A stretch of DNA of 64,000 nucleotides from Halorubrum salsamenti. GTDB taxonomy: Archaea > Halobacteriota > Halobacteria > Halobacteriales > Haloferacaceae. The translations under genes were made by a program, and so were the position numbers. The notes beneath the pieces were generated by a model, which had not been told where the DNA came from, made no database searches, and saw nothing but the letters and a program-made list of their open reading frames with translations. The stretch is taken from positions 186,001 to 250,000 of the forward strand of contig NZ_VCNL01000002.1 in NCBI RefSeq assembly GCF_007671685.1, in the 5' to 3' direction. How positions within the stretch are numbered: the stretch's first letter is position 1; each line of letters starts with the position of its first letter. This document shows positions 52,754 to 62,227 of the stretch, piece by piece.

Positions 52754-53161
52754 ATGAACTTCGACGAATTCACCGGCGAAGTACAGCATCGACTCGAAAT
52801 GCCCGGGACGGGAGAGACGGTGCGGGCGATCCGAGCGACGCTCATGACGCTCGGGCAACGGATTCCCGAGGGAAACGCGGAGGACCTCGCCGCCTCGCTC
52901 CCCCTCGAGATCAAGTGGTACCTGACGGGCGCAGTCCACAACCACGGCCAGCGTTTCGACTGGCAGGAGTTCGTCGAGCGGGTGAGCGAGATCGAGCACG
53001 CGGACCCGGCCGACGCGGCATATCACGCCCGGGTCATCATGGACGTCGTTGAGTCACAAGTCCCCGAATCGGACTTCTCTCAGCTCCGGGATATGCTTCC
53101 CGAAAGCCAAGACGCCGAAAACTGGGGGAGCCTCTTCGAGGTCGTCGACGAGGAGAACTGA
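52754..53161 (+). CDS. DUF2267 family protein
   Basis: A 135-residue acidic helical protein with the DUF2267 pattern: FDEFTGEVQHRLEMPGTGETVRAIRATLMTLGQRIPEGNAEDLAASLPLEIKWYL and then a second repeat-like half with FVERVSEIEHADPADAAYHARVIMDVV. The family is found in haloarchaea and many bacteria and has no known function. A TTTT run after the stop near 53174 may end transcription. Confidence 0.88.
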   Translation: MNFDEFTGEVQHRLEMPGTGETVRAIRATLMTLGQRIPEGNAEDLAASLPLEIKWYLTGAVHNHGQRFDWQEFVERVSEIEHADPADAAYHARVIMDVVESQVPESDFSQLRDMLPESQDAENWGSLFEVVDEEN

Positions 53162-53244
53162 GCCGAGCCGGCGCCCTTTTCGTCGACCCGCGGAGCACCG
53201 GGACGCGTTCGCGCCCCGCTCTCGCTGATCGGGAGCGTTCGCGC

Positions 53245-53328
53245 GGTGGGATGACGGAGCGGACGAACGTGCCTGCCTGGAAAGCAGGTGGCCGGGAGGC
53301 CTCGTGGGTTCGAATCCCACTCCCACCG
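53245..53328 (+). tRNA. tRNA-Ser (anticodon GGA)
   Basis: An 84-nt class II tRNA. The acceptor stem pairs GGTGGGA (53245-53251) with TCCCACC (53321-53327), discriminator G. The anticodon stem CCTGC/GCAGG holds loop CTGGAAA with GGA at 53279-53281. A long variable arm (TGGCCGGGAGGCC) is diagnostic for serine, and the T arm is GTGGG-TTCGAAT-CCCAC. No CCA is encoded and no intron is seen. A T5 run at 53363-53367 lies downstream. Confidence 0.96.
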
Positions 53329-53396
53329 TACGCACGCGGCCGCTCGGATCCGATCCGTCGCGTTTTTGCCCGCGCGACCGGTAGTGAACCCACTCG

Positions 53397-54719
53397 ATGG
53401 CGACGTATCACATCGAAACGTACGGCTGTAGTTCCAACCGGGGCGAGAGCCGGGAGATCGAGCGGGCGCTGCGCGACGGCGGCCACCGCCCGGCCGACGG
53501 TCCCGAAGACGCGGATGTCGCCATCCTCAACACCTGTACGGTCGTCGAGAAGACGGAGCGGAACATGCTCCGGCGCGCCGAGGAGCTGGAAGACGTGACC
53601 GCCGAGCTCGTCGTCACCGGCTGCATGGCGCTCGCACAGGGCGAGATGTTCGAGGAGGCCGATATCGACGCCGAGATCCTCCACTGGGACGAGGTCCCCT
53701 CGTACGTGCTCAACGGCGAGTGCCCGACGGTCACCCCCGACGCCGAGCCCGTCTTGGACGGCGTCGTCGGCATCCTCCCCATCGCGCGCGGCTGTATGAG
53801 CAACTGCTCGTACTGTATCACGAAGTTCGCGACCGGGCGGGTCGACTCCCCCTCGGTCGAGGAGAACGTCGAGAAGGCCCGCGCGCTGGTCCACGCCGGC
53901 GCCAAGGAGATCCGGGTGACCGGACAGGACACGGGCGTCTACGGCTGGGATAACGGCGACCGGAAGCTCCCGGAGCTGCTCGACCGGATCTGCGACATCG
54001 ACGGCGACTTTCGGGTGCGGCTCGGGATGGCCAACCCAGGCGGGATCCACGGGATCCACGAGGAGCTGGCGGACGTGTTCGCGGACAACGAGGAGCTGTA
54101 CGACTTCATCCACGCGCCCGTCCAGTCCGGCTCCGACGAGGTCCTCGAGGAGATGCGCCGCCAGCACCGCGTCGAGAAGTTCCGGGCGGTCGTCGAGACC
54201 TTCGACGACCGGCTCGACCACTGGACGCTCTCGACCGACTTCATCGTCGGCTTCCCGACCGAGACCGAGGCCGACCACGAGCGATCGATGGACCTGCTCG
54301 CCGAGGTCCGCCCGGAGAAGATCAACGTCACGCGCTTCTCGAAGCGCCCCGGCACCGACGCCGCAGAGATGAAGGGGCTCGGCGGGACCGTCAAGAAGGA
54401 GCGCTCGAAGGCGATGTCCGAGCTGAAGATGGAGGTCGTCGGCGAGGCGTACGAGTCGATGGTCGGCGAGACCTTCGAGGTGCTCGTCGTCGAGGAGGGG
54501 ACCGGCGACTCCGTGAAGTGCCGCGACGGCGCCTACCGACAGATCATCGTCCAGAAGGCGACCGAGTGCGGCGTCGACGTGGGCGACTTCTTAGAGGTCG
54601 AAGTGACCGGCCACAACACCGTCTACGCGTTCGGCGACCCGGTCGACGGGGGCGGTGACGGTGAGGGCGACCCCGTCGAGGGCGACGACCCCGCGGAGTC
54701 GGTCACCTCGTCGGCGTAG
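53397..54719 (+). CDS. tRNA t6A37 methylthiotransferase, archaeal e-MtaB
   Basis: A radical-SAM enzyme that adds a methylthio group to t6A at position 37 of ANN-reading tRNAs. The 440-residue protein has N-terminal cluster cysteines Cys11, Cys47 and Cys76, the radical-SAM triad Cys133, Cys137 and Cys140 in RGCMSNCSYC, and a C-terminal TRAM domain (VGETFEVLVVEEGTGDSVKCRDGAYRQI). The last 30 residues are acidic. TTTTTG is about 34 nt before the ATG, after the tRNA-Ser gene. Confidence 0.95.
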   Translation: MATYHIETYGCSSNRGESREIERALRDGGHRPADGPEDADVAILNTCTVVEKTERNMLRRAEELEDVTAELVVTGCMALAQGEMFEEADIDAEILHWDEVPSYVLNGECPTVTPDAEPVLDGVVGILPIARGCMSNCSYCITKFATGRVDSPSVEENVEKARALVHAGAKEIRVTGQDTGVYGWDNGDRKLPELLDRICDIDGDFRVRLGMANPGGIHGIHEELADVFADNEELYDFIHAPVQSGSDEVLEEMRRQHRVEKFRAVVETFDDRLDHWTLSTDFIVGFPTETEADHERSMDLLAEVRPEKINVTRFSKRPGTDAAEMKGLGGTVKKERSKAMSELKMEVVGEAYESMVGETFEVLVVEEGTGDSVKCRDGAYRQIIVQKATECGVDVGDFLEVEVTGHNTVYAFGDPVDGGGDGEGDPVEGDDPAESVTSSA

Positions 54720-54749
54720 GGGTCGCGGTCGGCCGTCGTCGGCTGGCAC

Positions 54750-55010
54750 CTACTCGTACTGTTCCTCCAGGTACTCGACGATGTCGTCGCTCTCGTACAT
54801 CGTCACGCCGCGGTCGGTGTCGACGAGATACGGGATCTGATCGTCCCCGGCGGTGGTAAGCTCCTCGTGGGTGACCTCGTTGGTCACGTCGCCGCCCTCG
54901 TCGCCCGGCAGACGAGGGTTGTGTGCGACGTAGGAGACGCCGAGCTCCGAGAGCGTCTCCCGGACCTTCGCGGAGTGCGGACAGCCTTCCGACTGGTAGA
55001 GTTCGAGCAT
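54750..55010 (-). CDS. Glutaredoxin / GST N-terminal domain protein
   Basis: An 86-residue thioredoxin-fold protein. It starts MLELYQSEGCPHSAKVRETLSELGVSY, with a single active-site cysteine (CPHS), then DQIPYLVDTDRGVTMYESDDIVEYLEEQY, the cis-proline and ESxxI helix typical of GST N-terminal and glutaredoxin-like proteins. Haloarchaea use gamma-glutamylcysteine rather than glutathione, so its thiol partner is likely different. It is convergent with e-MtaB. Confidence 0.88.
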   Translation of the reverse strand: MLELYQSEGCPHSAKVRETLSELGVSYVAHNPRLPGDEGGDVTNEVTHEELTTAGDDQIPYLVDTDRGVTMYESDDIVEYLEEQYE

Positions 55011-55090
55011 GGCAACGGTCGATCGTAGACGACGACCCGTCTAAAGCGCTCCCGTCGCTCCCGGTCGCTGACGATCCGGCGTCCCGCTCC

Positions 55091-57166
55091 CTAGGGCTCC
55101 TCGTAGATCAGCTCGACCTCGTCGGCGAAGCGGTCCAAGATGTTGCGCCGCTTCTTCTTCATCGTCGGCGTGAGGAGGTCGTTCTCCTCGGTGAACTCCT
55201 CCTCGACGAGCCGGAACTGCTTGATCCGCTCGTACGACTCGAACTCCTCGTTGACGCGATCGACTTCCGCCTGAAACCGCTCGCGGACCCGGTCGTCCCG
55301 GCAGATCCCCCCGTGATCGTCGGGGAGGTCGATGCCGCGCGTGTCGGCCCACGCCGCCACCTTCTCGAAGTTCGGGACGATCAGCGCGGAGACGAACTTC
55401 CGGCCGTCGCCGAGCACGACGCACTGCTCGACGAACTCGTTGGCGGCGAACCGGTCTTCGATCGGGCCCGGCGCGACGTTCTTCCCGGTCGAGAGCACGA
55501 GCAGCTGCTTCGCGCGCTCGCGGAAGGCGATGTACCCGTCCGGCCGGAGTTGGACGATGTCGCCGGTTCGGAACCAGGGCTCGTCCGGGTCGCCGTCGCG
55601 CGCTTCGGGGGGCGTGCCGGCGACGACGGCCTCGTCCGGGAGCCGGTCCGGCTCGGTAAAGGCCTCCGCGGTCGCGTCCGGACGGTTCCAGTAGCCGGCG
55701 GTCACCTGCGGGCCGCGCACGAGCAGTTCGCCGGCGTCGCCCGCGAGGTCCGCGACCTCCTCGCCGACGACCTCGCCGTCGATCGCGACCTCGGTGTCGA
55801 CGACCGGGGGACCGATGGTACCGACCTTCGGCTCCTCCGGGGGGTTGACGCTGATAACCGGGGAGGTCTCCGTGAGCCCGTACCCCTCCAGGATGGGGAG
55901 GTCCATCGCGTGGTACAGCGCGCACAGCTCCGCCGACAGCGACCCGCCGCCCGAGATGAAGAAGTCGACGTTGCCGCCGATCGCCTCCCGGACCGACGAG
56001 AACACCAGCTTGTCGGCGACCGCGCGCTTGGCGTCGAGTACGGCGCCCGGGTCGTCGGCCTCGTGGTGGGCCTGCCCCACGCCGACCGCCCACTCGAAGA
56101 TGCGCTCTTTCACCGGCGACTCGCTCGCCTGCTCGCGGATCGCGTCGTACAGCTTCTCGTAGACGCGCGGGACGCTCGTGATCGTCGTCGGCCGTACGAG
56201 ATCGAAGTCCTCGCGCAGGGTGTCGGGACTCTCGGCGTAGCCGACCGTCGCGCCCGCCGCGAACATCATGTAGTGGCCGGCGAGCCGCTCGAAGACGTGT
56301 GCGAGGGGGAGGAAAGAGAGCGTCGTCGACTCGGCGCTGATCCCGGGCACGTCGCCGTCGCGGTCCGGGCGGTCCGCGAACCGCCGGTAACACTGATTGA
56401 CGTTCGCTCGGAAGTTCGCGTGCGTGAGCCGGACGCCCTTCGGTTGGCCCGTCGTCCCGGAGGTGTAGATGAGGCTCGCGAGGTCCCCCACGTCGACCGC
56501 GTCGATCCACGACTGGTACGTGCCCTCGTCGAACGCCTCGTCGCCGAGCGCGTGGACCTCGCCGAGGGCGTACACGTCGTCGGTGGAGAGCCCGGCGTCG
56601 TCGCCGTCACCTCCCGAGTCCGCGCCGAGTTCCGCGTCGAGGTCGGCCGTGTCCACGTCGTCGAACGTCACGACCGCGTCGAGCCCGTGTTCGAGGTCGG
56701 CGGCGACCCCAAGCACCTCGTCGAGCAGCTCGCGGTTCTCCGCGACCACGACGGTCGCGCCCGGGTCCTCGATCAGGTACCGGACCTGGTTCGGCGAAGA
56801 GGAGGCGTACACGGTCGTGACCGTCGCGCCCGCGGCCAGCGCCGCGAAGTCGGTCTGGGCCCACTCCACCCGGGTCTGCGCGTAGAGAGCCACGCGGGTG
56901 TCGCCGTCGACGCCGAGTTCGCGGAACCCGGCCGCGAGCCGCCGGACGATCGCCCGCATCTCGGCGTAGGTCACGTCGGCGTACTCGCCCTCGGAGGCGG
57001 GAGGAAGCACTCCGCTCGAAACCAACGAGCGGTCGTATATCCCGCCCTTGTACCGCTGGGCGAGCCGGTCCGCGTTGCGCTCGGCGGACCGCTCGAACAT
57101 GCGCGGGAGCGTCTCTCGGGCGACGACGTCGTCCGCGAACTCCCGCTCCGCGTCTCGCCAGTTCAT
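55091..57166 (-). CDS. Long-chain acyl-CoA synthetase (AMP-forming)
   Basis: A 691-residue AMP-binding enzyme. Motifs are SLIYTSGTTGQPKGVRL for ATP, EGYGLTETSPV, WFRTGDIVQL and VLSTGKNVAPGPIEDRF, and the C-terminal lysine in LTPTMKKKRRNI. The size and the LTPTMK end match long-chain fatty-acid CoA ligases of bacterial FadD15 type. In a haloarchaeon, whose lipids are isoprenoid, it probably feeds fatty-acid breakdown. The gene is divergent from the helicase gene. Confidence 0.94.
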   Translation of the reverse strand: MNWRDAEREFADDVVARETLPRMFERSAERNADRLAQRYKGGIYDRSLVSSGVLPPASEGEYADVTYAEMRAIVRRLAAGFRELGVDGDTRVALYAQTRVEWAQTDFAALAAGATVTTVYASSSPNQVRYLIEDPGATVVVAENRELLDEVLGVAADLEHGLDAVVTFDDVDTADLDAELGADSGGDGDDAGLSTDDVYALGEVHALGDEAFDEGTYQSWIDAVDVGDLASLIYTSGTTGQPKGVRLTHANFRANVNQCYRRFADRPDRDGDVPGISAESTTLSFLPLAHVFERLAGHYMMFAAGATVGYAESPDTLREDFDLVRPTTITSVPRVYEKLYDAIREQASESPVKERIFEWAVGVGQAHHEADDPGAVLDAKRAVADKLVFSSVREAIGGNVDFFISGGGSLSAELCALYHAMDLPILEGYGLTETSPVISVNPPEEPKVGTIGPPVVDTEVAIDGEVVGEEVADLAGDAGELLVRGPQVTAGYWNRPDATAEAFTEPDRLPDEAVVAGTPPEARDGDPDEPWFRTGDIVQLRPDGYIAFRERAKQLLVLSTGKNVAPGPIEDRFAANEFVEQCVVLGDGRKFVSALIVPNFEKVAAWADTRGIDLPDDHGGICRDDRVRERFQAEVDRVNEEFESYERIKQFRLVEEEFTEENDLLTPTMKKKRRNILDRFADEVELIYEEP

Positions 57167-57262
57167 ACCACGAACTGCCGCCCGAACAGTATAAACGATC
57201 GGGTAGTTTTGAGTTCAATCGGGGACGCCGCCAAGCGAGGGTTTAATTCCGGGAGCGCGCCA

Positions 57263-59191
57263 GTGGCAGTCGTGGACCCCGATCGGATCCCCGCCGAGTT
57301 CCCCGCCCCGAGCTTCCGGGGGGCACAAGAGCGGGCGCTCGCGGACATCCGCGACGCGTTCGCCGCCGGCAAGGACGTGGTGTTGGTGCGCGCGCCGACC
57401 GGCAGCGGCAAGTCCCTCCTCGCGCGGGCGATCATGGGCGCGTCCGCCACCGTCGAGGAGACGGCCCCGAGCGAGGCGACCGGCGCCTACTACACGACCC
57501 CGCAGGTGTCGCAGATCGACGACGTGGAGGCCGACGGCCTGCTCGACGACCTGGCGGTCATCCGGGGCAAATCGAACTACGACTGTATCCTCCCCGGCGA
57601 GCACGACACGCCGGTCAACCGCGCGCCATGCGTCCGCCAGCAGGGGTTCGACTGCTCCGTGAAACACCGGTGTCCGTACTTCTCCGACCGCGCCATCGCC
57701 TCCGGGAACCGCTACGCCGCATTGACGTTAGCGTACTTCATGCGGACCGCCGGCTCCGAGGTCTTCCGGAAGCGCGACGTCGTCGTGATCGACGAGGCCC
57801 ACGGGCTCGCGGAGTGGGCGGAGATGTACGCGACCATCGAGCTCTCGCCCGACCGCGTCCCGGTGTGGGACGAGGTCGGCGTCCCCGACGTGGCTGGCGA
57901 CGCCGGCCCCGAGGAGGACGCGCTCGACCGCACCGCGCGGTTCGCCGCGTCGCTCCGCGACACCGCCAAACGGGCGAAAGACGAGCTGACCGGCCGACCC
58001 GAGCTCGACCGCGAGGAGGTCGCGCGCCGGGACCGCCTGCAGGAGCTCATCTCCGAGCTCGGCTGGTTCTTAGAGGACTACCGCGACCCGGAGTCGCCGA
58101 CGACGTGGGTCGTCGATCAGCCCGACGGCGAGGGGTCGTCGCTCGCGATCAAACCCCTGGATCCGGCCCGCTACCTCCGACACACCGTGTGGGACCGCGG
58201 GAACAAGTTCGCGCTGCTGTCCGCCACCATCCTCTCGAAGGAGGCGTTCTGTCGGGGGGTCGGTCTCGACCCCGCGAACGTCGCCCTCGTCGACGTCGAG
58301 CACACGTTCCCGCTCTCGAACCGGTCCCTCTACGACGTGACGCAGGGATCGATGACCTACGAACACCGCGACGAGACGGTGCCGAAGATCGCCCGCCTGA
58401 TCGTTCGGCTGATGGCCGAACACCCCGACGAGAAGGGGCTGATCCACGCGCACTCGTACGACATCGCCGGGAGACTCACCGAGAAGCTCGGGGAGTTCGG
58501 CGTCGCCGCGCGGGTCCGGCGACACGACCGCGCGAACCGGGACGCGGAGCTGGCGGCGTGGAAGGCGAGCGACGACCCGGAGGTGTTCGTCTCGGTGAAG
58601 ATGGAGGAGGCGCTCGACCTGAAGGGCGATCTCTGTCGGTGGCAGGTGGTGTGTAAGGCGCCGTACCGCAACACCAACGACTCCCGGGTCGCTCGCCGGC
58701 TCGCCGACGACCAGTGGGCGTGGTACCACCGGACCGCGCTCCGGACCGTGATTCAGGCGTGCGGGCGGGTCGTCCGCGCGCCCGACGACTACGGCGCGAC
58801 GTACCTCGCCGACGACTCGCTTCTGGACCTCTTCGACCGCGCGAAGGCCGACACGCCGCCCTGGTTTCGCGATCAGATCGACGCGATGACGACGCCGACG
58901 TTACCCGACTTCGATCCCACGGCGGCGCTCGCCGGGATCGACGCCGAGCCGACCGGTCCGTCGCGGGCGGCCCGTCGCGGAGGGACGACTCTCGGTGGGG
59001 GCTCGGGCGGGACTGAGAGATCCGGCGCTCGCGGAGGCGGCGGCTCGCGAGCGGGCGGGTCAAGCGAGTCCAGCGGGACCGATGCGTCTGGCGAGTCGAA
59101 CGGCGGAGACGAGACGACGCGAACGCGCTCGGAGGCGGACGCGGACCGCCGGGATGACCACCCGCTCTCCGACGTCTGGGGCGACGGCTAG
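57263..59191 (+). CDS. XPD/DinG-type Fe-S DNA helicase
   Basis: An SF2 helicase of about 642 residues. Walker A is RAPTGSGKS, the DEAH box is VVIDEAHGLAEW, motif VI is QACGRVVRAPDDYG, and four cysteines in a segment from NYDC to RCPYF mark the 4Fe-4S domain of the XPD/DinG/FancJ group. It should unwind DNA 5'-3' in repair. The start is GTG at 57263 or 57272; gtttaatt near 57240 is a fitting promoter. The last 90 residues are Gly/Ser-rich and disordered, then acidic. Confidence 0.9.
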   Translation: MAVVDPDRIPAEFPAPSFRGAQERALADIRDAFAAGKDVVLVRAPTGSGKSLLARAIMGASATVEETAPSEATGAYYTTPQVSQIDDVEADGLLDDLAVIRGKSNYDCILPGEHDTPVNRAPCVRQQGFDCSVKHRCPYFSDRAIASGNRYAALTLAYFMRTAGSEVFRKRDVVVIDEAHGLAEWAEMYATIELSPDRVPVWDEVGVPDVAGDAGPEEDALDRTARFAASLRDTAKRAKDELTGRPELDREEVARRDRLQELISELGWFLEDYRDPESPTTWVVDQPDGEGSSLAIKPLDPARYLRHTVWDRGNKFALLSATILSKEAFCRGVGLDPANVALVDVEHTFPLSNRSLYDVTQGSMTYEHRDETVPKIARLIVRLMAEHPDEKGLIHAHSYDIAGRLTEKLGEFGVAARVRRHDRANRDAELAAWKASDDPEVFVSVKMEEALDLKGDLCRWQVVCKAPYRNTNDSRVARRLADDQWAWYHRTALRTVIQACGRVVRAPDDYGATYLADDSLLDLFDRAKADTPPWFRDQIDAMTTPTLPDFDPTAALAGIDAEPTGPSRAARRGGTTLGGGSGGTERSGARGGGGSRAGGSSESSGTDASGESNGGDETTRTRSEADADRRDDHPLSDVWGDG

Positions 59192-59253
59192 GAGTTACCG
59201 ACCGAGGGGGAGTGCCGACGCGACCCCGCCCGTCTGACGGTCCCACTCAGGAT

Positions 59254-59337
59254 TTATAGGAACGAGACGCCCCACGCCACCATGGAACTGACCATGAGGA
59301 ACGCGAAGAACAGCGCGAACAGCTGTTGTCTGTCCAT
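59254..59337 (-). CDS. 27-residue single-helix membrane protein
   Basis: MDRQQLFALFFAFLMVSSMV and a short tail ending GVSFL: almost one hydrophobic helix. It lies alone, convergent with the helicase gene. On the minus strand an upstream open extension exists but has no homology. I recall similar tiny proteins in other haloarchaea, but that is from memory and not tested. Confidence 0.6.
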   Translation of the reverse strand: MDRQQLFALFFAFLMVSSMVAWGVSFL

Positions 59338-59549
59338 ACGTCGGCTACGGCCGTAGAACGTGATAACTCCTGCGGGCGCGAGTCGACGGTCGGTCGACGC
59401 CGATCGGCCGCCGCTCACCGATCGAGCTCCCATCCGGAACACATTATACGCCCCCGGGCTGATCAACTGTCAATATATATCGTATAAGGTGTATCAAGAA
59501 CCTCAATCAATTAGTAACCTTCATAAACCATCACGCTGCTAGGATAAGT

Positions 59550-59741
59550 ATGGCAACGAAGGGGCTGTCGACCGCGCTGACGCTGTACGGTGCGCGAACG
59601 CTGACACTCTCTCAGGCCGCCGCGCAGGCCGGCCTCAGCGAGGCGGAGTTCGTCGAGCAGTTGGAGCGACGGGGCATCGAGGTGACCGACTCGGAGCGCG
59701 CCGCCGCGCTCGGAGAGGAGCGGACCGCCCGCGCCGACTGA
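59550..59741 (+). CDS. UPF0175 family small protein
   Basis: A 63-residue helical protein with the UPF0175 pattern: TALTLYGARTLTLSQAAAQAGLSEAEFVEQLERRGI. The middle resembles a helix-turn-helix, and the family is often found next to PIN-domain toxins, though none is next to this copy. The ATG is preceded by a tcataaacc box about 28 nt upstream. Confidence 0.82.
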   Translation: MATKGLSTALTLYGARTLTLSQAAAQAGLSEAEFVEQLERRGIEVTDSERAAALGEERTARAD

Positions 59742-59938
59742 TCGGAAGCGACCGAACGACGGCGACACGCGAGGCCGCGAATTTCGGTCTATCGGGCCGT
59801 TGAGATCCCCTTCTACAGATGTCTTCTCGTCCGGAACGGCAGATCGCTGAAACGGTGCTTCTCGATCGATGGCGGGAATGCGTTGATCAAGACGATCGTT
59901 CGGTTGTGTATAGGTGATCGGCAGTGATCCGATCCGGC
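59742..59938. other. Intergenic region without a recognised gene
   Basis: About 200 bp of lower GC after the UPF0175 gene. I see no conserved open frame and no RNA gene in it. Confidence 0.5.
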
Positions 59939-59998
59939 GGTGACAACTCCAAAGCCCCGGTCGCGAGGGCTCACGGCACCGCAGTCAGTTTATAAATA
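59939..59998 (-). repeat. Minimal inverted copy D of the structured intergenic element
   Basis: Read on the minus strand it runs from TTTATAAACTGACTGCGGTG through GCCGTGAGCCCTCGCGACC to GGGGCTTTGG and GTTGTCACCGCCGG. It thus holds the two end motifs of the family with only about 30 bp between. The terminal motif is at 59949-59958 in plus-strand coordinates (CCAAAGCCCC). Confidence 0.75.
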
Positions 59999-60007
59999 GT
60001 CGGCGCT

Positions 60008-60039
60008 GTCGCTCACACCTATTTAAATCGGTGAGCGAC
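60008..60039 (-). terminator. Hairpin just after the nmd3 stop
   Basis: GTCGCTCAC (60008-60016) pairs with GTGAGCGAC (60031-60039) around an AT-rich 14-nt loop (ACCTATTTAAATCG). It lies 10 nt downstream of the nmd3 stop codon on the minus strand. It may protect or end the nmd3 transcript, but archaeal termination usually needs T runs, so the role is uncertain. Confidence 0.45.
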
Positions 60040-60048
60040 GCCGACGAA

Positions 60049-61155
60049 CTACTCCTCGGGAACGAGGTGGACCTCGCCGCCGTGCTCGAAGGCGAGGACC
60101 GAGTCGGCGTCGCCGTCGACGAAGTCGGGGTTCGGTACCGTCTTCGCCTCGTAGGTGACCGGGTCGAGCACCTGGATCGCGTTCTCGTCTTCCACCGTCA
60201 CCACCGTCGTCTCCGCGGCGTCGTCCCGGGTCCCGAGCCGGGCCGCGTCCGGGGCCGCCGCCTCCTCGAACTCGGAGGTGTACTCCGCGCCCGTGGCGAG
60301 GCGGACGCCGCGGAGCCGGCCGGCGACGCTCGTGACGAGCACGGGGCCGTCGCCGTCCTCGGGGTCGATTACCTCTCCCTCCGCGTAGCGCGGGAGGCGG
60401 ACCGCGAACGTCACCCGGTACACCTCGTTGCCGTCGCCGTCCTCGGTGACGAGCGTCGGGTACGACTCGAAGCTCCCGCCGAGCGACTCCGTGATCCGCG
60501 TCGCGACGTTCTGCGCGAGCCGGTTCGAGGAGAGCTTGATGTCCGGGCCGTCGTCGGTCTCTTTGACCTCCGTGATGAACGCCTCGCGGTCGCCGTCTGC
60601 CTCCTGGTCGGCGACGTACGTCTCGGCGATGTCGAGCGCCTCGGCGCGCTCCGCGGGCGTCAACTCGCGCTCGTCCGCGCGCACCTGCACGATCCCGGCG
60701 TAGTATCCGCCGGCGATCCGGCCGCAGCGGTCGCAGGTCCCCCGCGAGATTTTGACCGGGACCGTGACCTCCGCGGAGCGGAGGGTCCCGCGGACGACCC
60801 CGGAGAAGCGGCAGTGCATCCGGACGTTGTTCTCGTCGACCTGCTCGGGCTCGACGCCCCACTCGACCTCCTCGGCGTCGACGTGGACGCCGAGCGCCTC
60901 CGCGACCTCGTCGACGGCGACGTCGGTGTAGTCGCGCGCGCCCACGTCCCGCCACGACTCGCCGCGGCGGACCGCGCCGCAGCCGGAACAGACCAACACC
61001 TCGATTCGGTCGGGCGCGTCGACCAGCTCGAAGTCCTCGAAGTAGCAGTCGTCACACAGCAGCGCGTCCCGCCCCCCGGGGTCGCCGGGAAGCGGCTCGC
61101 GCCGCTCCGGGACGGCGTCGCCACACCGGGGACAGAACTCCCGCGACTCGCTCAT
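60049..61155 (-). CDS. NMD3 family protein
   Basis: The archaeal homologue of the eukaryotic 60S export adaptor NMD3, 368 residues. Its zinc part has [28 protein letters not shown] and [15 protein letters not shown], followed by the eIF5A/SH3-like C-terminal part ([16 protein letters not shown]). It binds the large ribosomal subunit and may act in its maturation. Zinc cysteines are in four CXXC pairs. Its start at 61155 faces the PDCD5-type gene. Confidence 0.93.
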   Translation of the reverse strand: MSESREFCPRCGDAVPERREPLPGDPGGRDALLCDDCYFEDFELVDAPDRIEVLVCSGCGAVRRGESWRDVGARDYTDVAVDEVAEALGVHVDAEEVEWGVEPEQVDENNVRMHCRFSGVVRGTLRSAEVTVPVKISRGTCDRCGRIAGGYYAGIVQVRADERELTPAERAEALDIAETYVADQEADGDREAFITEVKETDDGPDIKLSSNRLAQNVATRITESLGGSFESYPTLVTEDGDGNEVYRVTFAVRLPRYAEGEVIDPEDGDGPVLVTSVAGRLRGVRLATGAEYTSEFEEAAAPDAARLGTRDDAAETTVVTVEDENAIQVLDPVTYEAKTVPNPDFVDGDADSVLAFEHGGEVHLVPEE

Positions 61156-61279
61156 TACCGGTGGCTACGCCGAGGAGGCGTTTAAGCGGCGCGGACCGGC
61201 CTCGATCGGGGCCACCGGAGTCACTTCGGGACCCGATCCCTCCGAAATCGTTTTTCGCGCGGACCGAGAACGGGTGCGT

Positions 61280-61633
61280 ATGAGCGAGAATCCCGACGAC
61301 GAACGGATCGAAGAGCTGCGAGAGAAGAAGATGGAAGAGCTCCGCGAGCGCAAACAGGGCGGCGGCACCGACGCCGAGGCCCAACAGCAGGCGCAGGAAC
61401 GCGCCGAGGCCCAGCAGGAGGCCGTGCTCAAGCAGTACCTCACGGACGGCGCGCGCCAGCGGCTCAACGCGGTCGCGATGTCGAAACCGGAGTTCGGCGA
61501 GAAGGTGAAACAGCAGGTCGCGGCGCTCGCGCAGAGCGGGCGGATCCAGGGGCAGATCGACGAAGACCAGATGCGCGACCTCCTGAAGGAACTCCAGCCC
61601 GACCAGCAGAGCTTCGACATCCAGCGGCGATAG
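61280..61633 (+). CDS. PDCD5-type DNA-binding protein
   Basis: A 117-residue helical protein of the PDCD5/TFAR19 family, whose archaeal members are annotated as DNA-binding. It begins with a charged helix ([23 protein letters not shown]) and continues with [41 protein letters not shown] and the C-terminal [16 protein letters not shown]. The ATG at 61280 is used. TTTTTC lies 29 nt upstream. The next gene begins one base after the stop. Confidence 0.94.
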   Translation: MSENPDDERIEELREKKMEELRERKQGGGTDAEAQQQAQERAEAQQEAVLKQYLTDGARQRLNAVAMSKPEFGEKVKQQVAALAQSGRIQGQIDEDQMRDLLKELQPDQQSFDIQRR

Positions 61634-62227
61634 ATGGAGCTCGCGCTGCTGTACAGCGGGGGGAAGGACTCCTCGCTCGCGGCCCACCTGCTCGACCGGT
61701 TCTACGACGTGCGCTGCGTCACCGGCAGCTTCGGCCTCACCGACGACTGGAAACACGCCGAGCGCGCGGCCGCGGAGCTGGGCTTCCCCTTCGAGCGCGT
61801 CGAACTCGACCGCGAGGTCGCCGAGGAGGCGGCCCGGACGATGATAGACGACGGGTACCCGCGAAACGGGATCCAGCGCGTCCACGAACACGCGTTAGAG
61901 ACGATCGCGAGCCGCGAGGTCGACGCGATCGCCGACGGCACGCGCCGCGACGACCGCGTCCCCACGGTGTCGCGCGCGCAGGCGCAGAGCCTGGAGGACC
62001 GCCACGGCATCGACTACATCTCCCCGCTCTCCGGGTTCGGCCGCCACGCCGTCGACCGGCTCGTCGAAGAGACGTTCGACGTCCAGCAGGGACCGAGCGA
62101 GGAGGTCCCCAAGGCCGACTACGAGGACGAACTCCGAACGCTCATCGGCGACGAACACGGCGAGGAGACCGTCGGCGAGGTGTTCCCGGACCACGACCAG
62201 ACGTACGTGCACGGTCGGAACGACTGA
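61634..62227 (+). CDS. PP-loop ATPase (alpha-hydrolase type), function uncertain
   Basis: A 197-residue N-type ATP pyrophosphatase. The PP-loop is YSGGKDSSLAAHLL right at the N-terminus; TRRDDRVPTVSRAQAQSL and PLSGFGRHAVDRLVEE are conserved in its family (COG2117), members of which are thought to act on tRNA. It starts directly after the PDCD5-type gene. The neighbourhood of ribosome and tRNA genes fits a role in translation, but substrate is unknown. Confidence 0.85.
   Translation: MELALLYSGGKDSSLAAHLLDRFYDVRCVTGSFGLTDDWKHAERAAAELGFPFERVELDREVAEEAARTMIDDGYPRNGIQRVHEHALETIASREVDAIADGTRRDDRVPTVSRAQAQSLEDRHGIDYISPLSGFGRHAVDRLVEETFDVQQGPSEEVPKADYEDELRTLIGDEHGEETVGEVFPDHDQTYVHGRND

Noticed and set aside
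53245..53328. tRNA-Ser as an integration site for a mobile element
   Set aside because: No second copy of the tRNA 3' end and no integrase gene are found within the window.
54923..57262. Open frame running into the helicase gene from far upstream, giving an apparent protein of 1422 residues
   Set aside because: The upstream part is antisense to the acyl-CoA synthetase gene and is Arg/Val/Asp-rich in the manner of GC-rich shadow frames; family homology begins at about 57280.
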